This document shows, one piece after another, positions 15,444 through 23,596 of a stretch of DNA of 64,000 nt. Made by a program: the position numbers and the translations under genes. Source of the DNA: a virus; IMG/VR virus record IMGVR_UViG_3300042379_000363, positions 111,758 to 175,757 of that record; one strand, written 5' to 3'. Every line of letters begins with the position of its first letter. The first letter of the stretch is position 1. Below the pieces are notes generated by a model. That model worked only from the letters and a program-made list of their open reading frames with translations. It was not told the DNA's origin and did no database searches.

Positions 15444-16079
15444 TTAATCCCACCATCTCTCGATATTTTCTTCCATCACTTTGAATAACAATTTTCTTGC
15501 TCTGTCGTGGTTTATATGTCCAATGTTCATCGCAATGATTTGTTTATCTTCCTCACGACCTTCTCTATTAAATACTCCCTCGCCATTTAACACTCTTTTG
15601 TAAATTAATGGGTATTTTTTGAAGTAATCATCAAAATTTTCTTCTAATAATCGTGATTCCCAAGATGATAAATTTGGTTTATCCGGAACAGGTTCAAACC
15701 AATGTTTGGTTTTATGAAAATCGGAGTATTCAGAAGAATAAAACTCCTCTTGAACCAAACCCATCAATTTTACACATAACCTCATTCTTTTTGCGTCTTC
15801 TTGTGCACGTGTATGTAAATCTCTACGTCCAATATAATCAGCTTGTCCCGATAATTTATGTTTCATTATATCAAAGATGTAATGACTATCCCAATTTCTG
15901 TCTTTCCATATGATTGGGAACCAATAAATTAGGTTTTTTACACCCATTTTAACGTATTTATGGTAATATTGACCATCGTGGTCCCACCATGCCGGAATAA
16001 AACGTAGTTTTCTCATAATCCACGATTCTTTTTTTCTTTCGTCCGCCCATTCGTCGAATATGTCTTTTTCTGGCTCCAT
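15444..16079 (-). CDS. Conserved phage hypothetical protein
   Basis: A 211-residue protein of aromatic and basic character (WWDHDGQYYHKYVKMGVKNL; FPIIWKDRNWDSHYIFDI; YIGRRDLHTRAQEDAKRM). I recall similar proteins in other large phages of aquatic bacteria, always without known function. It leads the four-gene operon down to 14804 and has TATCTTTG 15 nt before the ATG. Confidence 0.65.
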   Translation of the reverse strand: MEPEKDIFDEWADERKKESWIMRKLRFIPAWWDHDGQYYHKYVKMGVKNLIYWFPIIWKDRNWDSHYIFDIMKHKLSGQADYIGRRDLHTRAQEDAKRMRLCVKLMGLVQEEFYSSEYSDFHKTKHWFEPVPDKPNLSSWESRLLEENFDDYFKKYPLIYKRVLNGEGVFNREGREEDKQIIAMNIGHINHDRARKLLFKVMEENIERWWD

Positions 16080-16094
16080 TTTTAATATTTTTTA

Positions 16095-16102
16095 CAAAGA
16101 TA
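16095..16102 (-). promoter_or_regulatory. TATCTTTG promoter element
   Basis: Sense-strand TATCTTTG lies 15 nt before ATG 16079. Confidence 0.6.
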
Positions 16103-16120
16103 AGACATTTTTCCAAATAA

Positions 16121-16153
16121 AAAAAGGAATTAGTAAAAAACTAACTCCTTTTT
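16121..16153 (-). terminator. Intrinsic terminator
   Basis: Stem AAAAAGGAGTTAGT/ACTAATTCCTTTTT with one mismatch, downstream of the gene ending at 16174. Confidence 0.75.
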
Positions 16154-16173
16154 CTATTTTTCTCAGTTATAAC

Positions 16174-16422
16174 TTACTTTTTTCCCATATTTTTGGTCAT
16201 AGATTCAAATTGTTTCATCATTTGACTCATATCCGGAATATTTCCAAATGGGTTTGGACCTTTACTCGTGGGACCAACAAATGGGTTATCTGAAAATCCT
16301 TTTTTCATATCAGTAAATGATGTGAATAGTTTTCTTCCGTATTTGTCCCACCATTTATAGATTAATACTAGTGTGGCAACTTGGACAACCACGAAAATCG
16401 TTAAAATTACATTTAAATACAT
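16174..16422 (-). CDS. Small membrane-anchored protein
   Basis: The ATG at 16422 gives an 82-residue protein whose first 24 residues form one hydrophobic helix (MYLNVILTIFVVVQVATLVL). The rest is polar, with N-P-F repeats (SDNPFVGPTSKGPNPFGNIP) and a methionine-rich end. It is probably an inner-membrane anchor with a short soluble tail. Confidence 0.6.
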   Translation of the reverse strand: MYLNVILTIFVVVQVATLVLIYKWWDKYGRKLFTSFTDMKKGFSDNPFVGPTSKGPNPFGNIPDMSQMMKQFESMTKNMGKK

Positions 16423-16508
16423 AGTTTTTTCTTTAATTATAAATAATGATTTAATATAAATCAAATGGTTAATTGGAAAAACCTATTTTTCCACCTATAT
16501 TTAATAAT

Positions 16509-16778
16509 ATGAAGAAAGCTTTTGAATTTTTTATAAATATTGTCCTAAAAGACGACCTTGAACTATTATTTGGTGTGGGTAGCGTCATTGTAGTCAATTT
16601 TATCCGATATTCTACTAATAATAAATGTTTTACCGTTGATTGTAAGTTACTCACCACCGACCCTGAATTATGTTTAGAGTCATTTCCGGTAGGAATGGAA
16701 CATTTGGTCTTAGAAGGTTGGAAATATATGGGTAAAAAAGAAAATATTAACCTAACATCAACAATTGATGTTAAATAA
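16509..16778 (+). CDS. Hypothetical protein
   Basis: An 89-residue plus-strand protein starting MKKAFEFFINIVLKDDLELL; ATG 16509 is favoured over 16473. It has a hydrophobic GVGSVIVVNFI stretch and a VDCKLLTTDPELC segment. Convergent overlap of 8 nt with the next minus-strand gene. Function is unknown. Confidence 0.55.
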   Translation: MKKAFEFFINIVLKDDLELLFGVGSVIVVNFIRYSTNNKCFTVDCKLLTTDPELCLESFPVGMEHLVLEGWKYMGKKENINLTSTIDVK

Positions 16779-16965
16779 ATAGGTGTAAATCACTTTGAAT
16801 TAATCCTCCGTTAACAAATTTATTAAACACGTCTTCAACAACCTCCGAAAAATGTTTTTTAGGGTCATTATTTCTAATTTTAGTTACTTCATTTGAGAAT
16901 TCTTTAAATACTCCTGAAATGTGAGCGAAATAGTACATTTCCTCAACGTGTTCTTCGTTTGACAT
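16771..16965 (-). CDS. Small helical hypothetical protein
   Basis: A 64-residue protein (MSNEEHVEEMYYFAHISGVF) that is mostly alpha-helical, with a basic/acidic middle. It is transcribed alone, convergent with the gene at 16509 and divergent from the FKBP gene. Confidence 0.55.
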   Translation of the reverse strand: MSNEEHVEEMYYFAHISGVFKEFSNEVTKIRNNDPKKHFSEVVEDVFNKFVNGGLIQSDLHLFI

Positions 16966-17086
16966 AAGATTATAAGGGTTTTTGGGGGTTAATTATTAAT
17001 ATAATTATAGTGATTATTTGTTTTTTAATCAATAATGTTTGATTTTTATTTTTATTAATCTTATTATTATCAAAAACATTTAATTT

Positions 17087-17512
17087 ATGAAAAAAGTAGA
17101 AACAACGAGTAAAGTAAAAGTACATTACACAGGAAGATTAGAAGACGGAACAATCTTTGACACATCAATCGCTGAAGGTCGTGAACCATTAGAGGTTGAG
17201 TTAGGATTAGGACAACTTATTAAAGGATTTGAATCAGGTTTAATCGATATGGTTGAAGGTGATAAAAAAACTATTGAGCTTTCTGTTGAAGATTCTTACG
17301 GTGAACCAAAACCTGAGTTTATTAACGAAGTTCCAAGAGCTAATGTTCCTGAAGGAATTCAAGTTGGTGAATCATTACAAGGTAATGGACCTCAAGGACC
17401 GGTGAATGTACTAGTAATTGCAGTTAACGAAGAAACTGTTACTTTAGACGCCAATCATCCTTTAGCAGGAAAAAAATTAATCTTTGATTTAGAAGTTGTT
17501 AGTATCTCGTAA
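17087..17512 (+). CDS. FKBP-type peptidyl-prolyl isomerase, SlyD-like
   Basis: A 141-residue FKBP with the SlyD layout: V-H-Y-T-G-R-L-E-D-G-T-I-F-D-T at residues 13-27, then L-G-x-G-Q-L-I-K-G-F-E-x-G-L, an inserted chaperone flap (about 70-125) and a closing A-G-K-K-L-I-F-D-L-E-V-V strand. It lacks the His-rich metal tail of E. coli SlyD. It would speed proline isomerisation and assist folding, and with DnaK and ClpP forms a small protein-quality set in this window. Confidence 0.93.
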   Translation: MKKVETTSKVKVHYTGRLEDGTIFDTSIAEGREPLEVELGLGQLIKGFESGLIDMVEGDKKTIELSVEDSYGEPKPEFINEVPRANVPEGIQVGESLQGNGPQGPVNVLVIAVNEETVTLDANHPLAGKKLIFDLEVVSIS

Positions 17513-17565
17513 TGAGATATTAACAACTTTTTGTTAATAAAGTTGGTGGACTCGTTTCTTAGCTT

Positions 17566-17573
17566 TATTTTTG
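17566..17573 (+). promoter_or_regulatory. TATTTTTG promoter element
   Basis: TATTTTTG matches TAnnTTTG and lies 24 nt before ATG 17598. Confidence 0.4.
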
Positions 17574-17597
17574 TCAAAACATTAAAAATTAAAAATT

Positions 17598-17939
17598 ATG
17601 AATGAAAAACTAAAAAGTTTAAAAGAAAAAATTACACCTTTTTTTAAAAGTGTAACAATTTACGGAATTATCTTATGTTCTGTAACTGCGTCGTTCTTTA
17701 TCGGGATATTTTATAACCAAATGATAAACAAAGACAAGATTTCAAAGGTTCAAGTGAGAACAATTGTTAAGTCAGAAGTCAATCTTGCGATAGATGAAAA
17801 TAACCATTTAATCGTTATTGAGAAAAAAACAGGTAATTATAGTATATACCAAGACTCAATTGGTAAAACAATTTTTAAACTATACGCCAAAAACGTATGG
17901 GGTCAAAACAACCCTGTTTCGACATCAACTATAAAATAA
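17598..17939 (+). CDS. Membrane-anchored hypothetical protein, possible cell-envelope partner
   Basis: A 113-residue protein with one hydrophobic helix near residues 20-40 (IYGIILCSVTASFFIGIFY) after a basic N-terminus, then a polar, probably periplasmic domain. It is 5 nt upstream of a lytic transglycosylase gene. The layout resembles an inner-membrane spanin-like or regulatory partner, but no motif confirms this. Confidence 0.55.
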   Translation: MNEKLKSLKEKITPFFKSVTIYGIILCSVTASFFIGIFYNQMINKDKISKVQVRTIVKSEVNLAIDENNHLIVIEKKTGNYSIYQDSIGKTIFKLYAKNVWGQNNPVSTSTIK

Positions 17940-17944
17940 AAACT

Positions 17945-18505
17945 ATGAAAATACGAGGAATTATCTTATTTACGACACTGATTTTGTCGACAATGATTAT
18001 AACAATGTCGTTCAAACTGATGAACAATAAAGTAGAAAAAAAACTAAGTATTGAACTTTCAGAATTGGGGAACTCGGATGTGAGTTCCCCAACTCCGTTA
18101 AAGATGTACGAGTTAATTGACCACTACTCCAATATTTACAAAATACCCAAATACATCGCCTTTAATGTTGCGTATTTAGAAACTCACTATAAAGGACCAT
18201 TTGATTGGAAATATAAACCCGGACAAACTTCATTTGCCGGTGCTGTGGGACCAATGCAAATTATGCCATCAACAGCAAATTATATTCATAAACAAAAAAT
18301 ATCAAAAGGGGATTTAAAAAATAACATTGAACTCAATATCCGGACAAGTATGAAATTACTTAATCAATTATACGGTAGATACGGAAATTGGGGTTTAGTT
18401 TGCGGATGTTATAATACCGGGAGACCTATTGTTAACGGATATGCGTTATTCTGTATAAAGAATAAAAATTATCAAAAAAATTGGGTATACATTAAAGGAA
18501 CGTAA
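17945..18505 (+). CDS. Secreted lytic transglycosylase (SLT fold)
   Basis: The ATG at 17945 gives 186 residues with a signal-anchor-like N-terminus (MKIRGIILFTTLILSTMIIT). The SLT core has the catalytic Glu in A-Y-L-E-T-H-Y, followed by G-A-V-G-P-M-Q-I-M-P-S-T-A and later Y-x-x-Y-G-N-W-G and Y-N-x-G. Such enzymes cut peptidoglycan with formation of 1,6-anhydro-MurNAc. Export suggests action from the periplasmic side late in infection. Confidence 0.88.
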   Translation: MKIRGIILFTTLILSTMIITMSFKLMNNKVEKKLSIELSELGNSDVSSPTPLKMYELIDHYSNIYKIPKYIAFNVAYLETHYKGPFDWKYKPGQTSFAGAVGPMQIMPSTANYIHKQKISKGDLKNNIELNIRTSMKLLNQLYGRYGNWGLVCGCYNTGRPIVNGYALFCIKNKNYQKNWVYIKGT

Positions 18506-18895
18506 TTACTCATACATTTTTTTCTCATCCTTAGGGTGAGATTGTTCAAATTTCTTAATTATCGAACCTGACTCAGAATTTGCTTCATCTTCATTCTTTC
18601 CACCTATATCAGGACCTTGGTCTCGATTTAAAATGGTTCTTTGATATTCGTGAACCCATTCGTGAGCAAGTGTTCTTAAAATGTCCCTATTCATTCTACC
18701 TTTAGATAATATTATTAACTCATTTTGAGTATTTCTTTGTCCGGTAGTCATACCTCCAACTCTTTTTCCAACAAACTTAATTATTATATTATTTTTTAAC
18801 GGATAAGATTTTTGTAGATATTGGATAAAATCATTATAAAATTCATAATTCTCTTTTGGGACATCCGAATCAATATGTTTAATCGTTATTTTCAT
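18506..18895 (-). CDS. Putative zinc metallopeptidase
   Basis: A 129-residue protein with H78-E-W-V-H82 in a helix preceded by R-T-L-A, and N-E-D-E-A-N near 101-106 that can supply the third ligand. It resembles the second leader-bearing peptidase in layout but begins MKITIKHIDSDV, without the Glu of the leader motif. A TATATTTAT motif lies 4 nt before the ATG. Convergent with the transglycosylase gene. Confidence 0.65.
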   Translation of the reverse strand: MKITIKHIDSDVPKENYEFYNDFIQYLQKSYPLKNNIIIKFVGKRVGGMTTGQRNTQNELIILSKGRMNRDILRTLAHEWVHEYQRTILNRDQGPDIGGKNEDEANSESGSIIKKFEQSHPKDEKKMYE

Positions 18896-18899
18896 ATTT

Positions 18900-18908
18900 A
18901 TAAATATA
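18900..18908 (-). promoter_or_regulatory. TATATTTAT start-proximal motif
   Basis: Sense-strand TATATTTAT ends 4 nt before ATG 18895. Confidence 0.45.
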
Positions 18909-18920
18909 TTAAAATATGTT

Positions 18921-18929
18921 AGTATTTAT
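18921..18929 (+). promoter_or_regulatory. AGTATTTAT motif
   Basis: AGTATTTAT lies 18 nt before the plus-strand ATG at 18948; the divergent gene has its own copy 12 nt away. Confidence 0.45.
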
Positions 18930-18947
18930 AATAAAAGAAAATTTGAT

Positions 18948-19715
18948 ATGTCAAAAAAATTATTAATAACCGAAGAAGAAAAAAACAATATTAAATCATT
19001 ATATAATATTAACGAACAAGGAGCCGGTGACGCACTTAAAGGTTTGGCAGATACAATTGTTAATATGCTTAAAACCGGTGATTTTGGAAATAAAATAAAA
19101 TCGGCAATTGGAAAATTTGATTTAAGTTCAGGGTCTGTTGATTCTAAATGGGAAAACGTAACCAAAAAAGTGATTGACGAATTTGAAGGTGGTTACTGGA
19201 ATCCTAAATGTGGACATTCAACTAAAGGAATGGGTGTATCAACAGAAACTATGTTTGGTCTTGACAGATACAATGGTAGTATTGAAAGTTCACCTGAGGG
19301 TAAGGAATTTTTTAGAATTATTGATAAAGAAAAAACTGACTTAGGTATGCAACAGTTTTGTAAAACTTGGAAACATTATTATAGAGGGGGTCAACTAGAG
19401 GATACATTAAAAACTTTAGCCGCTAAAATAATGAAAAATCAATATGACACTAATTCAAAAAACTATTTTACAAATCCTGAACTTAAAAAACGTGTTGAGG
19501 CTAATGATAGTTTATTAATGCACTTTTCATACGCTTGCTGGAATGGTCCGGGATATTTTAAGAAATTTGCAAAAAGTTTAGATGAAGGTATTAAATCAGG
19601 TAAATCTGATGAAGAATTAATTAAACAAGCAATTTCCGATAGAAAAAGTACAAATTTACATAATCAAGATAAAGTAGCTTCAGTTATGACAAGTGCTAAT
19701 TTGAATTTGGCTTAA
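18948..19715 (+). CDS. Leader-bearing lysozyme-like protein
   Basis: A 255-residue protein. The start MSKKLLITEEEKNNIKSLYNINEQ carries two possible prohead-protease sites (I-T-E and I-N-E). After it comes V-I-D-E-F-E-G-G-Y-W-N, then S-T-K-G-M-G-V-S-T-E-T, which resembles the catalytic E-G-G-Y and T-x-x-G-I-T segments of GH108-type phage lysozymes. Spacing beyond that is diverged, so the enzymatic call is tentative. A packaged muralytic enzyme would help DNA entry. Confidence 0.6.
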   Translation: MSKKLLITEEEKNNIKSLYNINEQGAGDALKGLADTIVNMLKTGDFGNKIKSAIGKFDLSSGSVDSKWENVTKKVIDEFEGGYWNPKCGHSTKGMGVSTETMFGLDRYNGSIESSPEGKEFFRIIDKEKTDLGMQQFCKTWKHYYRGGQLEDTLKTLAAKIMKNQYDTNSKNYFTNPELKKRVEANDSLLMHFSYACWNGPGYFKKFAKSLDEGIKSGKSDEELIKQAISDRKSTNLHNQDKVASVMTSANLNLA

Positions 19716-19722
19716 AACAACA

Positions 19723-19742
19723 AAACCGACATCAGTCGGTTT
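19723..19742. terminator. Bidirectional intrinsic terminator
   Basis: Stem AAACCGAC/GTCGGTTT with a 4-nt loop and a T-run lies between convergent genes. Confidence 0.8.
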
Positions 19743-19745
19743 TTT

Positions 19746-20099
19746 TTATATTAAATGTAGTAGAACATAACTTAATTTATATCCGGCAAATGCACCCAAC
19801 GCTGACGGTATCGGGAATACAATTAACTTACCCAAATCAGTCACGTATTTTGGTCGGTTCACAATCTTACCCATAAAGAAGTAATATATTATATACCCCA
19901 TTAAAACTGCAATATCTGTCCGTGTTGCTATGAAAACTACTAAGGTAGCTCCTATGAACCCAAAGGTAAAATTATCTCTTACACCTTCCCAAACTTCTTT
20001 TGTGGTGGCATTTTCATATTCCTTAACAATTTTATTAATTTTTACTTTATTTTTCTTAAAGTAATTATTGTTCTCCGAGTCTATATTTTGTTTTTCCAT
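19746..20099 (-). CDS. Small multi-pass membrane protein
   Basis: A 117-residue protein with a polar, Asn/Lys-rich N-terminus and three hydrophobic segments near residues 47-60, 65-78 and 94-115. It is last in a long minus-strand operon whose genes overlap by a few nt. A holin-like role is possible, but there is no lysis gene next to it. Confidence 0.55.
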   Translation of the reverse strand: MEKQNIDSENNNYFKKNKVKINKIVKEYENATTKEVWEGVRDNFTFGFIGATLVVFIATRTDIAVLMGYIIYYFFMGKIVNRPKYVTDLGKLIVFPIPSALGAFAGYKLSYVLLHLI

Positions 20100-20256
20100 C
20101 TAATGTTTCTGCCATAAATTCATTCTTATTTAAGAATGTTAGTTCTAATTGGTTATTTTGAATTAATAATAGTTCAACTTGTTCAAAAGTTATTAACCCT
20201 TTCACCCATAATGTATGGAGTGACCTCATCATTTCAAATTCTGTCGATTCTTTCAT
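20065..20256 (-). CDS. Hypothetical protein
   Basis: A 63-residue protein (MKESTEFEMMRSLHTLWVKG) that is helical then beta-like, overlapping the next gene by 35 nt and the previous by 4 nt. Function is unknown. Confidence 0.55.
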   Translation of the reverse strand: MKESTEFEMMRSLHTLWVKGLITFEQVELLLIQNNQLELTFLNKNEFMAETLDGKTKYRLGEQ

Positions 20257-20519
20257 ATTGTTTGTTTATCTTTACCTTCGTATAAGGTTGCTATGTTAAT
20301 TTTCCCCTCAGTTGCCTCGAATTGGTCTAAAAAATCAAGTTTAACTTGTTTGTTTAGTTCTAATAAATTCATTTCATCTAACTCTGATGTTGTGAATTGT
20401 TCATTTGTTAATTCACACAGATAATGGTGGTGAATCACATTGTATGTCTTACCTTTATAATCCATTGTGGATGGTTCCGACATTAGTTTCATTTCTTTTC
20501 CGGTTAATGGACTTTTCAT
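20253..20519 (-). CDS. YgiT-like small protein
   Basis: An 88-residue protein starting MKSPLTGKEMKLMSE with Y-L-C-E-L-T-N-E-Q-F-T-T near residue 33. This pattern (S-P-x-T-G-x-x-M followed by C-E-x-T-x-E-x-F-T-T) resembles the N-terminal part of YgiT-type antitoxin-like proteins, although only one Cys remains. No toxin partner is visible. Coupled to neighbours by ATGA overlaps. Confidence 0.5.
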   Translation of the reverse strand: MKSPLTGKEMKLMSEPSTMDYKGKTYNVIHHHYLCELTNEQFTTSELDEMNLLELNKQVKLDFLDQFEATEGKINIATLYEGKDKQTI

Positions 20520-20734
20520 ATTATTTGTTCTTCTTTACCATCGTTCCAAACGATTTTACTTGTTTTACTTATTAAATCCGTAATAATTTTATAAAAAGGT
20601 GAATCACTTCTTTTTTGGGTTACGGTTTGGTTTTTATCGTCATAGATATAACTCCAAATGGAATTATAGTAAGAACCTGTTATTTTCTTTTCAACAACTC
20701 TACCTTTATCATCCACCTTTTCGTTAACTATCAT
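20516..20734 (-). CDS. Hypothetical protein
   Basis: A 72-residue beta-rich protein (MIVNEKVDDKGRVVEKKITG) with a YDDKNQTVTQKR segment typical of short antiparallel strands. It is joined by 4-nt overlaps to both neighbours. Confidence 0.55.
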   Translation of the reverse strand: MIVNEKVDDKGRVVEKKITGSYYNSIWSYIYDDKNQTVTQKRSDSPFYKIITDLISKTSKIVWNDGKEEQII

Positions 20735-20937
20735 AATAGTATTTGATATTTAATCCAAATTTCTGTTTGTTCAGGTAATGTAAATATGGAATGAATGAAT
20801 AATTTTGTTTTACCTAATTTTTCCTTTCTTTCCAAGTAATTTTGAAAATCATTAAAATCTATAAACCTTCGGATAAATACACTATATTTTTCACCGTCAT
20901 ATTCAAAAGTAGGTGTCGTTATTTGTGTTATAGTCAT
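20731..20937 (-). CDS. Hypothetical protein
   Basis: A 68-residue protein (MTITQITTPTFEYDGEKYSV) with a central helix rich in Lys/Glu. Coupled by 4-nt overlaps on both sides. No family is recognised. Confidence 0.55.
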   Translation of the reverse strand: MTITQITTPTFEYDGEKYSVFIRRFIDFNDFQNYLERKEKLGKTKLFIHSIFTLPEQTEIWIKYQILL

Positions 20938-21170
20938 AATAGTATTTCAATTGTTATACCTGCCGGTCCTAATGATAGGTTGTAGGTGTTAAATCTGTTA
21001 TCGTTAAACCATCCATACTTTTTGAAGTTAAAGATGATAACATCTTTCCCTTCAAATTGTGCGTGGATGGCATTTGTTTGGTAATCAATTGCCGGTTGAA
21101 ATACAAACCCATTTTTAACCGGATTTATAAACTCTTTTTCCAATTCCTGTGTCTGAATATGTATTAACAT
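20934..21170 (-). CDS. Hypothetical protein
   Basis: A 78-residue protein with aromatic and beta-strand content (GKDVIIFNFKKYGWFNDNRF). It lies 2 nt after the thymidylate synthase gene in the same operon. Function is unknown. Confidence 0.55.
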   Translation of the reverse strand: MLIHIQTQELEKEFINPVKNGFVFQPAIDYQTNAIHAQFEGKDVIIFNFKKYGWFNDNRFNTYNLSLGPAGITIEILL

Positions 21171-21172
21171 TT

Positions 21173-22444
21173 TTAATTACTTAAAGGTGCTTTAATGGTT
21201 GGATGTGATTGATAGTTTACAAGTTTTAAATTATCATAAACATATTCATCAAACTTTAAATCGGGGTTAGTAACCATTACTAATGTTGGTAATCGATAAG
21301 GTTCTCTTGTTCTATATGGAATTTTATAAAATTCATAATATCCACTTAATCCCCCACCGAACGGCATCAATTCATCAACCGCCTTATTATATCTTTCTCT
21401 ACCCATCTCTTGTTGTAACAATTCATCTCTTTCTTGGTGAGTATATTCTCTTCCAATTTGTTCTTTGGCTTGTTCAATATGATTTGAATATAAATGAACA
21501 TCACCAAGATTCCCAATCAACTGGTCAGGAACCATATTAACTTCTTTTGCAATTATTTCTAATAACAATCCATAAGAAGCAATGTTGAATGGTAATCCTA
21601 AGAATGTATCTACTGAACGTTGATTCCACATTAAAGAGATTGCTCGTTTAGGAACTCCGTATGGTCTAAACCATTCATCCATAGAAAACTCAATATTAGG
21701 GTCTCTCATTGGTAAGATTACTTTAGACTTATTACCTCTCATCCAATCTAATCGTTCTTCATTACTCAACTCTCTTGTATAAACTTGAAATCCATAATGA
21801 CAAGGTGGAAGAACCATTTGGTCCAGTTCTCCAACATTCCAAGCATTAACCATCAATCGTCTTGAGTCTGGATTTGTTTTAAGGTCGTTGATTAGGTTTT
21901 GGATTTGGTCTGTTGGTATTTTCCAATTTACATCTATGTTATTTAATGTTTCGCTACCTTCTTGGGTGAAACCTTCATACTCAAACCTCCCCCAATTTCT
22001 CCATTGCTTACCGTAAATTGGACCCAATTCACCCCACTTCTTAGCAAACTCATCATCTGTCTTTATTTTGTTGATGAACTCTTCTTGTGTTGAGCATTTT
22101 ACCAATTGACCTGCTTGTGAACCCATTAAATCGGCAACAGATTCAGCTTTGTAAGCTGGGTTATTTATGTAGTTCTTATAAGCATCACCATTCCAAATAT
22201 TACATCCATTATCAACCAAAAACTTAATGTTGGTATCACCTCTTAAGAACCAAAGAAGTTCTGTTACGATTGTTTTGAATGGCATTTTTTTGGTTGTAAG
22301 TAATGGGAATCCTTCTGACATTTTATGTCTGATTTGTCTTCCGAATACCGAGATTGTTCCCGTCCCTGTTCTGTCTTGTTTTACTACTCCGTTGTCAAGA
22401 ATGTCTTGGAGTAAGTCCTGATATGTTTTGTCTAATTTATTCAT
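21173..22444 (-). CDS. thyA: Thymidylate synthase
   Basis: A 423-residue ThyA-type enzyme that makes dTMP from dUMP with methylene-tetrahydrofolate. Visible features are D-R-T-G-T-G-T near residue 24, the folate/dUMP site G-P-I-Y-G-K-Q-W-R, catalytic Cys215 in L-P-P-C-H-Y-G-F-Q, and R-S-V-D...L-P-F-N-I-A-S-Y. It is much longer than E. coli ThyA (264 residues) because of insertions near 90-140, 222-265 and 325-370. The first insertion contains K-T-D-D-E-F-A-K-K-W-G, a segment also found in the hypothetical proteins at 24121 and 24785. Confidence 0.95.
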   Translation of the reverse strand: MNKLDKTYQDLLQDILDNGVVKQDRTGTGTISVFGRQIRHKMSEGFPLLTTKKMPFKTIVTELLWFLRGDTNIKFLVDNGCNIWNGDAYKNYINNPAYKAESVADLMGSQAGQLVKCSTQEEFINKIKTDDEFAKKWGELGPIYGKQWRNWGRFEYEGFTQEGSETLNNIDVNWKIPTDQIQNLINDLKTNPDSRRLMVNAWNVGELDQMVLPPCHYGFQVYTRELSNEERLDWMRGNKSKVILPMRDPNIEFSMDEWFRPYGVPKRAISLMWNQRSVDTFLGLPFNIASYGLLLEIIAKEVNMVPDQLIGNLGDVHLYSNHIEQAKEQIGREYTHQERDELLQQEMGRERYNKAVDELMPFGGGLSGYYEFYKIPYRTREPYRLPTLVMVTNPDLKFDEYVYDNLKLVNYQSHPTIKAPLSN

Positions 22445-22610
22445 ATTTCAAAATATCTACGTAATAATTATCGGTGTTATAACCATATTTAATTCTGCTT
22501 TGTTCTGCTTCTTCTTTAGTTTTGAAAGGAGCCAAGATTACATTATGTTCTTTACTCCCGTGTGCTGGTACTTTTTCATACACAGCGTAAAGATTATCTA
22601 TAAATCCCAT
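22437..22610 (-). CDS. Small hypothetical protein (57 aa)
   Basis: A 57-residue protein (MGFIDNLYAVYEKVPAHGSK) with a predicted strand-helix-strand pattern. It overlaps the thyA start by 8 nt and fills the gap upstream of it, which supports it as part of the operon. It resembles small single-stranded-structure proteins that add Y-V-D-I-L-K at the end, but no family is recognised. Confidence 0.6.
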   Translation of the reverse strand: MGFIDNLYAVYEKVPAHGSKEHNVILAPFKTKEEAEQSRIKYGYNTDNYYVDILKYE

Positions 22611-22634
22611 ATACTTTTTCTTTTTTGTTTTATT

Positions 22635-22808
22635 TTATTCAGTAGTAACTTCAGTATCATCACTATCACTTGTATCTTCTTCTTCATCTTCTAATTCTGT
22701 AATATGTTGATACCACATCGGATTTGGTAACCCGCTGTAATGGTCCCACAATTCATCGTGAATTACTTGTGGATTATTCCCCATCCCACTCTTTTTGTCT
22801 TCCTTCAT
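22635..22808 (-). CDS. Small hypothetical protein with acidic tail
   Basis: The start at 22808 (MKEDKKSGMGNNPQVIHDEL) is one of three possible Met codons; 22823 and 22784 are others. The C-terminus is a run of Asp/Glu/Ser/Thr. It overlaps the end of the upstream gene. Function is unknown. Confidence 0.5.
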   Translation of the reverse strand: MKEDKKSGMGNNPQVIHDELWDHYSGLPNPMWYQHITELEDEEEDTSDSDDTEVTTE

Positions 22809-23277
22809 CAACTTTATTATCAATATAGTTTCTCAGTTCTTCCATCGTTCTTAAAAACTCTTTTCTTAACCGGTGGAATTCTTCATCTTTGATTTCATCC
22901 CAATGACTATAACTCTCAAAACAATAGTCAAAACCTTCTGCATCCATTCTATATTGAACGGACTCCCAAAGTTCCAAATCATCTTCTTCTTGTTCCAAAG
23001 ATGCCAACCCCAAGAAACTTCTTAATTGTTCGTCAGATGGTCTTGCGTTCTCGTGTTCGTTTGGGATGGTATATGTTCTACCATAACTTGTTGTTAAAGA
23101 TTTACCACCATTCATAATAAAGATTATACCTTTTGTATTGGTAAATTCAATTATCTCGTGGTGGTCATCCACAATTACGTAATCAGAAACACCAAGTTTG
23201 TATGCTCTGAATGTGTCACCCTCAAAATTTAGTAATCCTAAGTGGGGTTTTCTGTTTTTATTATCGTATTTCGCCAT
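22774..23277 (-). CDS. Hypothetical protein
   Basis: A 167-residue protein. The first 75 residues look beta-rich (YKLGVSDYVIVDDHHEIIEF), the rest is acidic and helical (RLRKEFLRTMEELRNYIDN). It is 1 nt from the next upstream gene. No family is recognised. Confidence 0.6.
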   Translation of the reverse strand: MAKYDNKNRKPHLGLLNFEGDTFRAYKLGVSDYVIVDDHHEIIEFTNTKGIIFIMNGGKSLTTSYGRTYTIPNEHENARPSDEQLRSFLGLASLEQEEDDLELWESVQYRMDAEGFDYCFESYSHWDEIKDEEFHRLRKEFLRTMEELRNYIDNKVDEGRQKEWDGE

Positions 23278-23278
23278 T

Positions 23279-23596
23279 TTATTTATATTTGGTTGTTGTA
23301 ACTGTTTTAGGGAATACTTCTTTTAAGAACTTATCTTCAAAGACATATCCATTATGTGAACCAGCATCCCAAACATTAAATTTAAAATGTTTCCCATCTG
23401 ATTTTCTTTGTATAATGTAATCCCAAGAATCACCGTCGGACTTATCCGATGTGTTTATTTTATCAACGTGAGTATATGTCTCACCATTTAATTCGTGACT
23501 ATCACCTTTATAACCAACATTGTCCCACAAGTCCATAAGGGTATCGTGGTCCAAATCAATTATTTCTCTAACTTTCTTTTCTTTTTTAGTTGCCAT
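23279..23596 (-). CDS. Hypothetical protein
   Basis: A 105-residue protein with a basic start (MATKKEKKVREIIDLDHDTL) and a beta-rich core (DSWDYIIQRKSDGKHFKFNV) that contains W-D-A-G-S-H-N-G-Y. It overlaps the upstream gene by 11 nt. Function is unknown. Confidence 0.6.
   Translation of the reverse strand: MATKKEKKVREIIDLDHDTLMDLWDNVGYKGDSHELNGETYTHVDKINTSDKSDGDSWDYIIQRKSDGKHFKFNVWDAGSHNGYVFEDKFLKEVFPKTVTTTKYK

Noticed and set aside
17519-17538. Terminator after the FKBP gene (TTAACAA/TTGTTAA)
   Set aside because: The stem is only 7 bp of A/T-rich pairs without a T-run, so I do not list it as a terminator.
19746-20099. Holin assignment for the three-helix membrane protein
   Set aside because: Topology alone fits, but there is no lysis gene beside it, no motif support, and a better holin-like candidate exists at 41522.
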